A model generated the notes under the pieces. The model worked only from the letters and a program-made list of their open reading frames with translations, searched no databases and was not told the origin of the DNA. 64,000 nucleotides of DNA, taken from positions 1 to 64,000 of the forward strand of contig JAFDXE010000018.1 of assembly GCA_018268085.1 (NCBI GenBank), read 5' to 3'. The stretch's first letter is position 1. The number at the start of each line of letters is the position of its first letter. Positions 8,877 through 17,375 of the stretch are shown here, piece by piece. Position numbers and translations under genes: made by a program. This DNA is from Bacteroidota bacterium (GTDB lineage Bacteria; Bacteroidota; Bacteroidia; Chitinophagales; Chitinophagaceae).

Positions 8877-9904
8877 TACAGGATCTGTTTTATATTTTCC
8901 TGCAGAAATTTCATCTGAACGGGCTTTGCTTCAGCTTCTCCGATTTTATTCAGCAATACAAAATGCATGTATTCATCTTCCCGTTTCTTATCCAGTTTCA
9001 ATACCTCGAATACTTTTGCATAGTCTGTTTCAATATCAACAGGCAGGTGATACTTCGCCAGTAATTTCACCACCCGTTGTGCATCATCAAAATGCAATCC
9101 ATTGATTTTTTCCGACAGATTACAGGCGGCTACCATACCAATGCTGATGGCATTTCCATGCGGCAACTGGTGCAGGTTTTCAAGTGCATGGCCGAAAGTA
9201 TGCCCGAAGTTCAATAGCTTCCTGTCTGCTTTTTCAAATTCATCCGTGGTAACAATATCCATTTTAATGGCCACATTCCTTTCTACCAATGAAGCAACAA
9301 ACGGTTTATCTGATTGTATATGATGCAATGTATTTTCTTCCAGCATTACAAATAATTCCGGATCTTTTATGCAGGCATGTTTTATGATTTCTGCAAATCC
9401 ATTGATCCATTCTTTAACCGGCAAACTGTTTAAAAAACTATAATCATACACAATGAACTCGGGTTGGTAAATCGTTCCTACCATGTTTTTATAATAACCA
9501 ACATCCACACCGTTCTTTCCCCCGATAGCTGCGTCCACCATGGCAAGAATGGTTGTAGGTACCAGTGCGAATTTCATCCCTCTTTTAAAAATACCAGCCA
9601 CATAACCGGCGATATCTGTTATCACTCCGCCACCCACGCCTATGATATACGTTTGCTTATCGGCTTCAAGTTCTATCAGCCTGTTGATAATATGATCAAC
9701 CGTTTGCTGTGTTTTCATTTTTTCGCCTGTAGGAATACAGATGCAGGTGCAATCCGTAAACTTTTCCCTGTGCAGTTCAAACACCTGTTCATCTGTGAGA
9801 AAAATAAGTTTTGATTTTTGTGCCATTGTAAACACGTAATCAAATCCTGCATCAAATACACAATTCACTTTTTTTCCTGAAAAATTATATTCCGTTCTCT
9901 TCAT
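8876..9904 (-). CDS. aroB: 3-dehydroquinate synthase
   Basis: Converts DAHP to 3-dehydroquinate, using NAD and a divalent metal. The 342-residue protein carries the NAD-binding glycine cluster GVGGGVITDIAGYVAG (about residues 89-104), the PTTILAMVDAAIGGKNGVD block, and the metal-binding NFGHTFGHALE with His235 and His239. Its stop overlaps the aroA start by one base, and the DAHP synthase gene ends 12 bases upstream, so it sits inside the aromatic operon directly after the enzyme that makes its substrate. Confidence 0.96.
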   Translation of the reverse strand: MKRTEYNFSGKKVNCVFDAGFDYVFTMAQKSKLIFLTDEQVFELHREKFTDCTCICIPTGEKMKTQQTVDHIINRLIELEADKQTYIIGVGGGVITDIAGYVAGIFKRGMKFALVPTTILAMVDAAIGGKNGVDVGYYKNMVGTIYQPEFIVYDYSFLNSLPVKEWINGFAEIIKHACIKDPELFVMLEENTLHHIQSDKPFVASLVERNVAIKMDIVTTDEFEKADRKLLNFGHTFGHALENLHQLPHGNAISIGMVAACNLSEKINGLHFDDAQRVVKLLAKYHLPVDIETDYAKVFEVLKLDKKREDEYMHFVLLNKIGEAEAKPVQMKFLQENIKQIL

Positions 9905-9916
9905 GCTTTCTGAAAA

Positions 9917-10984
9917 TTATTTGTTCATAACATTGTTCTGGTGATGAATGCTCTCCATGTGAACGGCATCGAAATAGCGAATGATAAACTCTTTGCTCAA
10001 CCCGGCCTGGAGGCCCTTTTCAAAAGCCCGTTCTAAAATATCATTCCATCTTTTTGTTTGCAGGATGGTAACATTGTTTTCCTTTTTATACATCCCTATC
10101 TTATCGGCCAGTTTCATTCGTTCACCCAGTAACGTTATTAACTCATCATCTACCTGGTTGATCTGTTCCCTGATATGCGTAAGTGCATGAGCAATTTCCT
10201 TTTCATTGCAGGTACCGGTTCGCCAGATAAGTGCATCCAGCATTTCATTCAATCGTTGTGGAGTGATCTGTTGCTTTGCATCGCTCCATGCATGATCAGG
10301 ATCGATATGGCTTTCGATCATCAGTCCGCCAAAATCGAGATCAATACTTATTTGTGCTACCTGTTGCAGTAAATTCCGGTTGCCACATATATGAGAGGGA
10401 TCGCAGAGTAACAGGTTATCGGGATAACGTCTTTTCATTTCAATGGGCAGGTGCCACATGGGTGCGTTGCGGTAACCTGTATTGCCGTAGGAAGAGAAGC
10501 CGCGATGAATCATGCCTATCTGTTCAACGCCGGCTTTTTGTAATCGTTCAATGGCGCCGCTCCATAGATCCAGGTCGGGATTGATTGGATTTTTAACCAA
10601 TACGGGAACTTTTGTGCCCTGTAAAGCATCTGCCAGTTCCTGTACACTAAAAGGATTTACGGTTGTTCGGGCACCGATCCACAAAACATCAATTTCATGT
10701 TTCAATGCTTCTTCCACATGCTTTGCTGTAGCCACTTCAACGGTAAGGGGAATGCCGGTAACAGCTTTTGCTTTTTGCATCCAGCCAAGAGCGATGCTGC
10801 CCATACCTTCAAACTGCCCGGGTTTTGTACGGGGTTTCCAGATGCCGGCCCTGAGGATATCAATCCGGTTTAATGCGGCAAGCTGCCTGGCGGTTTCCAG
10901 AACCTGTTCTTCCGTTTCTGCACTACAGGGGCCGCTGATAATTAGTGGCCGCTTATTCCAAACCTGCTTTAATTGTTCGTTCAT
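9917..10984 (-). CDS. Bifunctional DAHP synthase / chorismate mutase
   Basis: The N-terminal part (about residues 1-255) is a class I-beta 3-deoxy-7-phosphoheptulonate synthase: PLIISGPCSAETEEQ, RAGIWKPRTKPGQFEGMG, HRGFSSYGNTGYRN and LLCDPSHICGNR are visible. The C-terminal part (about 265-350, HALTHIREQINQVDDELI onward) is an AroQ-type chorismate mutase. The fusion therefore holds both the entry and the first branch-point reaction of aromatic amino acid synthesis; in related fusions the mutase domain also mediates feedback control. I place the start at the ATG at 10984 (MNEQLKQVW, 355 residues). A start seven codons further upstream would lie just downstream of a good -7 box at 11003-11010. 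It leads the aroB-aroA-aroC run. Confidence 0.94.
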   Translation of the reverse strand: MNEQLKQVWNKRPLIISGPCSAETEEQVLETARQLAALNRIDILRAGIWKPRTKPGQFEGMGSIALGWMQKAKAVTGIPLTVEVATAKHVEEALKHEIDVLWIGARTTVNPFSVQELADALQGTKVPVLVKNPINPDLDLWSGAIERLQKAGVEQIGMIHRGFSSYGNTGYRNAPMWHLPIEMKRRYPDNLLLCDPSHICGNRNLLQQVAQISIDLDFGGLMIESHIDPDHAWSDAKQQITPQRLNEMLDALIWRTGTCNEKEIAHALTHIREQINQVDDELITLLGERMKLADKIGMYKKENNVTILQTKRWNDILERAFEKGLQAGLSKEFIIRYFDAVHMESIHHQNNVMNK

Positions 10985-11002
10985 ACTGCGCTGTTTGCAG
11001 CA

Positions 11003-11010
11003 CAAAATTA
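11003..11010 (-). promoter_or_regulatory. Candidate -7 promoter element before the aromatic operon
   Basis: TAATTTTG on the minus strand matches the Bacteroidota consensus TAnnTTTG. It lies about 20 bases upstream of the DAHP synthase ATG at 10984 and just after the GNAT stop codon. No good -33 TTTG is seen. If real, the aromatic operon has its own promoter separate from the upstream acetyltransferase gene. Confidence 0.5.
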
Positions 11011-11025
11011 CCTAAAAGCATATCG

Positions 11026-11487
11026 TTATGCGTTTTTTGCGAGCCAGGTTTCCTTTGTCATTTCGAATTTAATTTCTTTTCCATGCATGCCCGTTCGGGT
11101 CCATCCCTGCAATGTATAAAATTGTTCAGCTCTTGTGCCCGGCGCCGTACTAAGCCAAACAGTAGTTGCTGTTTTACTAAAATACCAGTGTAACATGAGC
11201 CGGTGTAATTCTTTCCCGATGCCCTGCCTGTCGAATTCGGGTAACACAAACAACGCCCAGATATTATTTGCGGAAAGATCAGCATAGGCAAAGCCAACGA
11301 TTTGGTTGTTTGTTTCACAAACCCAGGCCTTGCCTTTTACGGTCATGTATATTTCGCAATCTTCATCGGTAACCAGTGCCGGATTGGATAGCTGGTTTTC
11401 CTTAACGGCGTTGCGTACCCGCTGAATTTGAGGAATGTCTGAAATGGTAGCTTCTCGAAAGATCATTGACTTCAATTTTTTAGACAT
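11026..11487 (-). CDS. GNAT family N-acetyltransferase
   Basis: The 153-residue protein has the GNAT fold signature. ALFVLPEFDRQGIGKELHRL carries the acetyl-CoA pyrophosphate loop (R-Q-G-I-G-K), followed by WLSTAPGTRAEQFYTLQGW as the usual beta6/beta7 region. The acceptor substrate cannot be told from sequence. It lies 41 bases upstream of the DAHP synthase start on the same strand, so it may be co-transcribed with the aromatic genes, though a -7 box lies between them. An alternative start at the internal Met8 is possible. Confidence 0.85.
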   Translation of the reverse strand: MSKKLKSMIFREATISDIPQIQRVRNAVKENQLSNPALVTDEDCEIYMTVKGKAWVCETNNQIVGFAYADLSANNIWALFVLPEFDRQGIGKELHRLMLHWYFSKTATTVWLSTAPGTRAEQFYTLQGWTRTGMHGKEIKFEMTKETWLAKNA

Positions 11488-11560
11488 GGAAAGTAGTGCG
11501 AAATTGAATAAAAAAGAGGCTTAAACAGCAAGTGGCCGTTACCCTTTATCTTACGGATAC

Positions 11561-11590
11561 AAAAAAGCCACTCCGGGAAACCGGAATGGC
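11561..11590 (-). terminator. Rho-independent terminator of the small lipoprotein gene
   Basis: Arms 11567-11576 and 11581-11590 pair (GCCA/TGGC and CCGG/CCGG with a two-base internal mismatch) around a 4-base loop. On the minus strand a T6 run (11566-11561) follows. It lies about 80 bases downstream of the lipoprotein stop. Confidence 0.85.
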
Positions 11591-11667
11591 CTATACGATT
11601 GCTTGCCATAAAAAACTTGAATAGTATAAGTGATTGGCAAGAATCACCTATTCAAACCTAAATACAA

Positions 11668-11874
11668 TTACTTTTTAGTTGTATCAGCAGCAGCAGCGTG
11701 TGTTGTATCTGCGTGGTGCGTAGTATCAGCAGCTGGAGCTGGAGTTTCAGCTGGAGCTGGAGTTGCTACAGCAGGAGTATCAGTTGCTGGTGTTGCAGTT
11801 TCTCCTTCTTTTTTGTCTCCGTTGCAAGCTGTGAATGAAGCAGCGATTAATGCAATTGCTAAGAATTTTTTCAT
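11668..11874 (-). CDS. Small Ala/Pro/Thr-rich lipoprotein
   Basis: A 68-residue protein with a lipoprotein signal peptide, MKKFLAIALIAASFTAC, placing the lipidated Cys at residue 17. The mature part is low-complexity: TPATDTPAVATPAPAETPAP, then ADTTHHADTTHAAAADTTKK with repeated DTTH/ADTT units. No enzymatic domain is present. Short lipoproteins of this kind are common in Chitinophagaceae; I do not know a function. It is transcribed divergently from the sigma factor gene at 12015 and has its own terminator. Confidence 0.8.
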   Translation of the reverse strand: MKKFLAIALIAASFTACNGDKKEGETATPATDTPAVATPAPAETPAPAADTTHHADTTHAAAADTTKK

Positions 11875-12014
11875 TTTGTTTGTTGTTGTTTAATTTTAAA
11901 ATTATAATTTGACAATTAATACCCAGATCGGAAAAAGGTAACCCGTCTTTTTTAAAAATATTTTTTCTTTTTTTTGGGTTACTAATCAATAATCCCAGTA
12001 TTAATATAGAATCA

Positions 12015-12581
12015 GTGATCACATCAGCTTCTGAAAAATCTTTGTTGGAGGGCCTTGCCAGGGAAGATAAGGACGCCATTGAACGGATATATAGAGATAA
12101 TTACAATATGATCCAGTCGATGGTGTTGAATAACAGTGGTAGTACAGATGATGCCGCAGATATTTTCCAGGAGACGATGATCGTACTTTTTGAAAAGTCG
12201 AAAAGCCCTGATTTTGAACTCAATTGCCATCTCAAAACATACATATATTCTGTTTCGAGGCGATTGTGGCTCAAAAAGCTCCAGCAAATGCAGCGATTCA
12301 CCCGGCAGCCGGAAGACCTTGAACAAACAGTGCCGGTGGAAGAAGAAATTGAAATGCATGAAAAGCGGCAATCTGATTTTAGCATGATGGAAACAGCCAT
12401 GAGTAAAATCGGGGAACCCTGTAAAAGCCTGCTGGAAGCCTATTATATACAAAAGAAACAAATGCAGCAGATTGCTGCAGACTTTGGATACACCAATGCT
12501 GATAATGCAAAAACCCAGAAGTATAAATGCCTGGTGAGATTGAAAAAACTATTTTTTGCACAGTATAAAAACGGACAATAA
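12015..12581 (+). CDS. RNA polymerase sigma factor, sigma-70/ECF family
   Basis: A 188-residue protein. Region 2 is visible as DAIERIYRDNYNMIQSMV through DDAADIFQETMIVLFEKS, and region 4 as LLEAYYIQKKQMQQIAADFG with the helix-turn-helix followed by NADNAKTQKYKCLVRLKK. This fits an ECF-type factor with only regions 2 and 4. The start is a GTG, because region 2 begins too close to the first internal ATG. Its stop is one base upstream of the ATG of the anti-sigma-like protease gene, so the two are almost certainly one operon. I infer that the downstream membrane protein controls it. Confidence 0.92.
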   Translation: MITSASEKSLLEGLAREDKDAIERIYRDNYNMIQSMVLNNSGSTDDAADIFQETMIVLFEKSKSPDFELNCHLKTYIYSVSRRLWLKKLQQMQRFTRQPEDLEQTVPVEEEIEMHEKRQSDFSMMETAMSKIGEPCKSLLEAYYIQKKQMQQIAADFGYTNADNAKTQKYKCLVRLKKLFFAQYKNGQ

Positions 12582-12582
12582 C

Positions 12583-13716
12583 ATGGAAGATACTTTACTG
12601 ATAGATGCAGCCGAAAGATATGTAAAAGGTGAAATGACGCCGGAAGAACGAACTTATTTTGAAGAGATAAGAAAAAATAACCCGGAGTTGGACCAGTCTG
12701 TTGTTGAACATATTTTTTTCCTCAACCAGCTTGAAAAATTCGGCGACACCCGCAACTTCAAACATAATCTGAATGAAGTTGTTAGCAAATTAACTGACGA
12801 AGGTTTTATTTCTAAAGCGCCGTTGAAAGGAAAGGCCAGGCTTGTGTATATGTGGAATCGCAGTAAACGTACCATTGCCGTTGCTGCATCCATTGCCGGC
12901 ATTGTATCACTGGTAAGCATACTCGTTTTTTCTACTTATAATAAAAGTAAAGAACCCAATACACAATTGCTGGTGCAAAAAGTAAATGAAACTTACGCAA
13001 AGCAACAGCAGATAGAACATAAGATTGATAAGCTGGATGCAGAAAGTAAAAAGAAAACGGAACCTGTTGCTCCTGAAAAACCAAAGTTTGAAGACGCAAG
13101 GTTCAGGGCTACCGGTTTTTTAATTGACAACGTGAATAATTTTATTGTAACCAATGCTCACGTAGTTAAAGAAGCAAAGCACCAGTTGATTGTTGAAAAC
13201 AGTAAAGGCGAACAATTCCTGGCAGAAGCAGCTTATGTTAACAGTGCCAATGATCTTGCGATCATCAAAATTGTAGATAAGGAATTTAAAAAACTGAATC
13301 CAATACCCTATACCATTCGTAAAACCAATGCAAAACTGGGAGAACAGATCTTTATGCTCGGATTTCCAAAACAGGAAATTGTTTATGGTGAAGGATATAT
13401 CAGTGCGAAGAATGGATTTGATATGGACACCATTTATTGCCAGTTAAGTGTATCTGCCAATGAAGGAAACAGCGGCTCACCGGTGATTAACAAGAACGGA
13501 GAACTGCTCGGTATCATTACCAGTCGCGAAACAAATACAGAAGGTGTGGTGTTCGCCATCAAATCACCCAACATTTATAATGCTGTTGAGGAAGTGAAGA
13601 AGATGAAAAATTACGAAGCCATTAAAATTACTGCTGCACCTGCATTGAAAGGGGCCGACAGGGTTACCCAGATTGAAAAAGTGCAGGACTATGTTTTTAT
13701 GATCAAAGGAAATTAA
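12583..13716 (+). CDS. Membrane-anchored trypsin-like serine protease with anti-sigma-like N-terminus
   Basis: Starting at the ATG one base after the sigma factor stop, the protein has 377 residues. Residues 1-75 (AAERYVKGEMTPEERTYFEE, KNNPELDQSV) resemble the cytoplasmic N-terminus of Bacteroidota anti-sigma factors. A transmembrane helix spans about 97-117 and a Lys/Glu-rich coiled segment about 125-165. Residues 170-345 form an S1-fold protease with a complete triad: His193 (VTNAHVV), Asp224 (ANDLAIIKI) and Ser297 (GNSGSP). No PDZ domain is present. The predicted topology is N-in with a periplasmic protease. Next to the sigma gene it looks like a one-protein sensor and anti-sigma regulator, but binding to the sigma factor is inference. 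Confidence 0.85.
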   Translation: MEDTLLIDAAERYVKGEMTPEERTYFEEIRKNNPELDQSVVEHIFFLNQLEKFGDTRNFKHNLNEVVSKLTDEGFISKAPLKGKARLVYMWNRSKRTIAVAASIAGIVSLVSILVFSTYNKSKEPNTQLLVQKVNETYAKQQQIEHKIDKLDAESKKKTEPVAPEKPKFEDARFRATGFLIDNVNNFIVTNAHVVKEAKHQLIVENSKGEQFLAEAAYVNSANDLAIIKIVDKEFKKLNPIPYTIRKTNAKLGEQIFMLGFPKQEIVYGEGYISAKNGFDMDTIYCQLSVSANEGNSGSPVINKNGELLGIITSRETNTEGVVFAIKSPNIYNAVEEVKKMKNYEAIKITAAPALKGADRVTQIEKVQDYVFMIKGN

Positions 13717-13731
13717 GTTGAAAAGTGGAAT

Positions 13732-13764
13732 AAAAAGGGCAGCTCAAAGGCTGCCTTTTTTTAT
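13732..13764 (+). terminator. Terminator after the sigma-protease operon
   Basis: The arms AAAAAGGGCAGC (13732-13743) and GCTGCC followed by T7 (13750-13762) pair around the 6-base loop TCAAAG. The A-run and T-run make it usable in both directions, and the next gene (13787, minus strand) converges on it. Confidence 0.88.
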
Positions 13765-13786
13765 GATTATATTTTTTACTGATCTA

Positions 13787-14689
13787 TTATTTCCAGAGCG
13801 AAGCGGGATATACATTACCTGCAATCAGATCATCAATACTTTTTTTAACTGAAGGTGCATCTTCTTTGTATGTTACGCCAAACCACTGCGCAGTTGTTGG
13901 AATTACTTTGATGTTATTGCCGGATTCTTTGATGAATTCATCGGCAATGATAGGAATGAAAAACTCTGCTTTGATGTTTTCTTTATTTTCCGGAACAAAT
14001 TTGCGAAACAACTCTTCCGTTTTTGTAAATACAGATGGATGGAAACACCAGAAGTTCATGGATACACTGCTGTTCCCCGGCACTTCAACGAGTGTATTGT
14101 TATCATCATACACCACTTTCCTATCCTCATTTTTATAAATTTTTGTGCGTTCGTTAATTGACACAAGATTGTTGTTTGCATCAACGGCACATACACCCCT
14201 GCTCACAGTTCCGTGTTCGCTTAAGGTTTTATCGAGCTGGTAGCCAATGATCGCATAGGTATGTTCATTGCATTCATTGTTTAAAAATGCGGCAGCCTTT
14301 ACAAATGCATCCCTTCCATAATAATCATCTGCATTGATAACGGCGAATGGTTCTTTCACGGCATCTTTTGCACAAAGAATTGCATGACCGGTACCCCAGG
14401 GTTTCGTTCTGTCTGCAGGAACATCTGCTTCATTAACAAAACTGCTCATCTCCTGGTACACATAATCAACGGCAATTTTACCTTTCAGTTTAGCATCAAA
14501 GTTTGCTTTGAAATTATCTGCAAAATCTTTCCGGATGATGAACACAACTTTTCCAAACCCGGCGCTGATGGCATCGTAAATAGAATAATCCATGATGGTT
14601 TCACCAGACGGACCGAAACCTTCTGTCTGTTTCATACTTCCATAGCGGCTAGCCATACCTGCAGCTAAAATTAAAAGTGTAGGTTGCAT
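13787..14689 (-). CDS. Sugar-phosphate nucleotidyltransferase family protein
   Basis: A 300-residue NTP_transferase-fold protein. LAAGMASRYGSMKQ (residues 8-21) is the glycine-rich nucleotide-binding signature of sugar-1-phosphate nucleotidyltransferases, and AVINADDYYGRDAF contains the metal-binding Asp region. It lacks the C-terminal left-handed beta helix of bifunctional enzymes. The sugar and nucleotide cannot be named from sequence, and no sugar biosynthesis genes are adjacent. It is divergent from the PLP enzyme gene at 14753. Confidence 0.85.
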   Translation of the reverse strand: MQPTLLILAAGMASRYGSMKQTEGFGPSGETIMDYSIYDAISAGFGKVVFIIRKDFADNFKANFDAKLKGKIAVDYVYQEMSSFVNEADVPADRTKPWGTGHAILCAKDAVKEPFAVINADDYYGRDAFVKAAAFLNNECNEHTYAIIGYQLDKTLSEHGTVSRGVCAVDANNNLVSINERTKIYKNEDRKVVYDDNNTLVEVPGNSSVSMNFWCFHPSVFTKTEELFRKFVPENKENIKAEFFIPIIADEFIKESGNNIKVIPTTAQWFGVTYKEDAPSVKKSIDDLIAGNVYPASLWK

Positions 14690-14726
14690 GTAAATGTTTT
14701 AATTTTTCTTTTCAATTTTAATGCTG

Positions 14727-14734
14727 CAAAATTA
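14727..14734 (-). promoter_or_regulatory. Candidate -7 promoter element for the nucleotidyltransferase gene
   Basis: TAATTTTG on the minus strand matches TAnnTTTG and lies about 37 bases upstream of the ATG at 14689. The -33 box would fall in or near the start of the divergent gene at 14753, and I see no clear one. Confidence 0.45.
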
Positions 14735-14752
14735 GTGATAAACAATTATTAA

Positions 14753-15661
14753 ATGAAACCGGTTTTTAATTTGAACGATATTGAATGTACGGCTATTGAT
14801 ACAAGCAGGTACAGCGAAAAAAAAATTAAGCTGCTTGTTGCAAGACTGGATACAATTCATCCGGTGGTGTCGGGAAATAAATTATTCAAACTGTATTATT
14901 TCGTGGAAGAAGCGCTACAATCAACGCAAAAAACCATTCTTACTTTTGGCGGTGCATGGTCTAATCACCTGGTAGCAACAGCTTATGCCTGTAAAGTAAA
15001 CGGGTTAAGAAGTATTGGCATTGTAAGAGGTGAAGCAGCGGAGAAATTATCCGTTACCCTGAACGATTGCATAGCATACGGAATGCAATTAAAATTTATC
15101 AGCCGGGAACAATATGCATCTAAAGATGACGAGATTTTCTTACAACAATTGAAAAATGAATTTGGTGATTGCACAATTGTACCTGAAGGAGGATATCATC
15201 CAACCGGGGCAAGAGGCGCTTCGCTGATTATGGACATGATAAAAATGCATAACGCTGATTATGTATGCACCGCCATCGGAACAGCAACAACATTTGCCGG
15301 ATTGATGCAACAACAAGATGCTGCAAAAAAAATTATAGGCATACCGGTATTGAAAAATATGACAGACATTCCTGAACGGGTAAGATACCTTAACAACAGG
15401 TTTGTTGATGAAAGTAATTTATGGACAGATTATCATTTTGGCGGTTATGCAAAATACAACCAGGCGTTACTTGATTTTATGAATGAACTGTTTACAAATC
15501 ATCATCTGCCTACAGATTTTGTGTACACAGGAAAAATGATGTATGCAGTGATTGATAAAATAAAACAGGATTTTTTCGACAACCATTCAACGATCATCTG
15601 CCTGCATACCGGAGGCTTGCAGGGCAATGGTTCATTTGCAGCGGGAACTTTAGTTTTTTAA
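14753..15661 (+). CDS. PLP-dependent enzyme, ACC deaminase / D-cysteine desulfhydrase family
   Basis: A 302-residue fold-type II PLP enzyme. HPVVSGNKLFKLYYF holds the expected Schiff-base lysine (Lys43 in GNK). LTFGGAWSNHLVATAYAC is the substrate and cofactor-binding segment, and VPEGGYHPTGARGA and TAIGTATTFAGL bind the PLP phosphate. True ACC deaminases and D-cysteine desulfhydrases are usually 325-340 residues, so this is a shorter Bacteroidota-type member whose substrate is uncertain. It is not in an obvious operon. Confidence 0.85.
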   Translation: MKPVFNLNDIECTAIDTSRYSEKKIKLLVARLDTIHPVVSGNKLFKLYYFVEEALQSTQKTILTFGGAWSNHLVATAYACKVNGLRSIGIVRGEAAEKLSVTLNDCIAYGMQLKFISREQYASKDDEIFLQQLKNEFGDCTIVPEGGYHPTGARGASLIMDMIKMHNADYVCTAIGTATTFAGLMQQQDAAKKIIGIPVLKNMTDIPERVRYLNNRFVDESNLWTDYHFGGYAKYNQALLDFMNELFTNHHLPTDFVYTGKMMYAVIDKIKQDFFDNHSTIICLHTGGLQGNGSFAAGTLVF

Positions 15662-15678
15662 TTCCGTTTTCATCACAG

Positions 15679-15686
15679 TATATTTG
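15679..15686 (+). promoter_or_regulatory. Candidate -7 promoter element for the exported protein gene at 15738
   Basis: TATATTTG matches TAnnTTTG exactly and lies about 50 bases upstream of the ATG at 15738. It overlaps a possible upstream start at 15684, which argues that 15738 is the true start. Confidence 0.55.
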
Positions 15687-15737
15687 TACTTTAAATCCAG
15701 ATTTTACGTTGATACTGGTATCAACAGGCCAATCATC

Positions 15738-16484
15738 ATGAAGTATTTTAAGTTTTCTGTATTCATCTTTTTCCTTCTGAACGCTACGGAATTGAATGCA
15801 CAAAAAATACTTCCGGGAATCACCGTTAAAAATTATTCAGGAAAAATTGTGGTAAGCTGGCAGAATGCATTCACTACTCCCATTACCAATATTTTCATTC
15901 AACGTTCTTATGATAGTTTAAAAAACTACAGTACGATAGGTTCTGTACTGAATCCGCAGAACAAGGAAAATGGTTATACGGATCTCAATCCGCCTTATTC
16001 AAAAATGTATTACCGCGTATCCATAACTTTTGAAGGCGGTGATTATAAAATCAGTTTACCCGAACGACCTGTAAAAGATGTACCGGTTGTGATTGCCGGG
16101 GAACCTCCGGTAAATACGGAAGAAGAACCGCAATTTCCCTGGCTGGCCAATCCATTGCCAAAAGATTCGCTGGTACTTATTGCACCGCCAAAAAAAGAAG
16201 CGGAAATCACCTACCCGAGTGAACGAATTTTTACATCAAAGGATAACAATGTAATGATTCATCTCGCCGAAGCTCCCGTTAAAAAATATACTGCAAAGTT
16301 TTATAATGAAAGCGACAGCCTCCTGTTTGAACTCACCAATTTAAAAGAGGAATACCTGATCCTGGAAAAAGTAAATTTTGTAAAAGCGGGCTGGTATCAT
16401 TTCGAAATATTTGAAAGTGGTAAACTGGTAGAAAAAAATAAATTCCAGATACTAAGCAAGGAAGCAAAAGCCGGGAACAAATAA
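15738..16484 (+). CDS. Exported protein of unknown function
   Basis: A 248-residue protein starting with a clear signal peptide, MKYFKFSVFIFFLLN to ELNAQ. The first 90 mature residues (KIVVSWQNAFTTPITNIFIQ, YYRVSITFEGGDYKI) look like a fibronectin type III-like beta sandwich. A proline-rich linker follows (PPVNTEEEPQFPWLANPLPK), and then a second beta-rich domain. No catalytic motif is seen. I do not recognise the family. It is single-gene and converges on lipB with only a short gap, in which CGGCAAC is repeated twice. Confidence 0.75.
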   Translation: MKYFKFSVFIFFLLNATELNAQKILPGITVKNYSGKIVVSWQNAFTTPITNIFIQRSYDSLKNYSTIGSVLNPQNKENGYTDLNPPYSKMYYRVSITFEGGDYKISLPERPVKDVPVVIAGEPPVNTEEEPQFPWLANPLPKDSLVLIAPPKKEAEITYPSERIFTSKDNNVMIHLAEAPVKKYTAKFYNESDSLLFELTNLKEEYLILEKVNFVKAGWYHFEIFESGKLVEKNKFQILSKEAKAGNK

Positions 16485-16506
16485 CTAACGGCAACCGGCA
16501 ACCGGA

Positions 16507-17229
16507 TCATTTATCCTGGAGCGTAACGTTAAATACTTTTTCGAAATTCTTTTTAAGTTTTTCTTTCACTTCCGCATAATTCATTTTCATCCCGGTTTCT
16601 TTTTCAATAGACGTTACCTGTTTGTTTTGTATGCCGCAGGGAATAATATGATTAAAATAACCCAGATCCGTATTTACATTTAATGCAAATCCATGCATCG
16701 TAATCCAGCGGCTGCAGCGCACCCCAATTGCACAAATTTTTCTTTCCTTTCCTTTTTCATCCGGATCTATCCATACACCGGTTTCACCTTTACTCCTGTC
16801 GCCTGTAATACCATATTCCGCCAGGGTAAGGATCACTGTTTCTTCAATATTGCGCAGGTATTTACCGATATCGGTATAAAATTTTTCCAGGTCGATGATG
16901 GGATATCCAACAATCTGTTGCAGTCCGTGAAAAGTAATATCACCGCCACGGTTGGTTTTGAAAAATTCAATTCCTTCCTGCTGCATAGCCGCTTCACTCA
17001 TCAGTATATTTTCCATGTGGCCACTTTTGCCTAATGTGTACACGGGCGGATGCTCACAAAAAAGTAAATGATGTTGAGTTGGCAGTTGCATCGGATCAGC
17101 ATCGGTATTGCTTTGCCGGGCGGCTGATTTTATCGCAAGATTCTGTTGCAGTAAATCCTCCTGGTATTCCCATGCCGATTTATAGTCTATTATACCAAGA
17201 TCGTTAAATATAACCTGCTGACTGTTCAA
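16507..17229 (-). CDS. lipB: Octanoyltransferase (lipoyl(octanoyl) transferase)
   Basis: Transfers octanoate from acyl carrier protein to lipoate-dependent enzymes, the first step of lipoate synthesis. The motifs HPPVYTLGKSG, TNRGGDITFHGLQQIVGYP and HGFALNVNTDLGYFNHIIPC are diagnostic. The catalytic pair is present as Lys164 (KICAIGV) and Cys198 (PCGI). The length of 240 residues is normal for the family. The start is apparently a TTG at 17229. The glycine cleavage P protein encoded at 46458 belongs to a lipoate-using system, though lipA is not in the window. Confidence 0.95.
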   Translation of the reverse strand: MNSQQVIFNDLGIIDYKSAWEYQEDLLQQNLAIKSAARQSNTDADPMQLPTQHHLLFCEHPPVYTLGKSGHMENILMSEAAMQQEGIEFFKTNRGGDITFHGLQQIVGYPIIDLEKFYTDIGKYLRNIEETVILTLAEYGITGDRSKGETGVWIDPDEKGKERKICAIGVRCSRWITMHGFALNVNTDLGYFNHIIPCGIQNKQVTSIEKETGMKMNYAEVKEKLKKNFEKVFNVTLQDK

Positions 17230-17375
17230 ATGAGTAAATTAAACAGCAAAGTTATAGTAAGAAGTATAAACAAATGCTTTTGCAGCATGTAGTGCCTTTT
17301 CATTCCCTTGCGATCTCCCCGGGCGAGCCAATAAAAACTTTCATTGTATCTTGCACGCCTACTAAACAACAATCA

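Noticed and set aside
8302..9105. Long plus-strand frame over aroA/aroB
   Set aside because: Antisense to two well-supported aromatic pathway genes and without any family features of its own.
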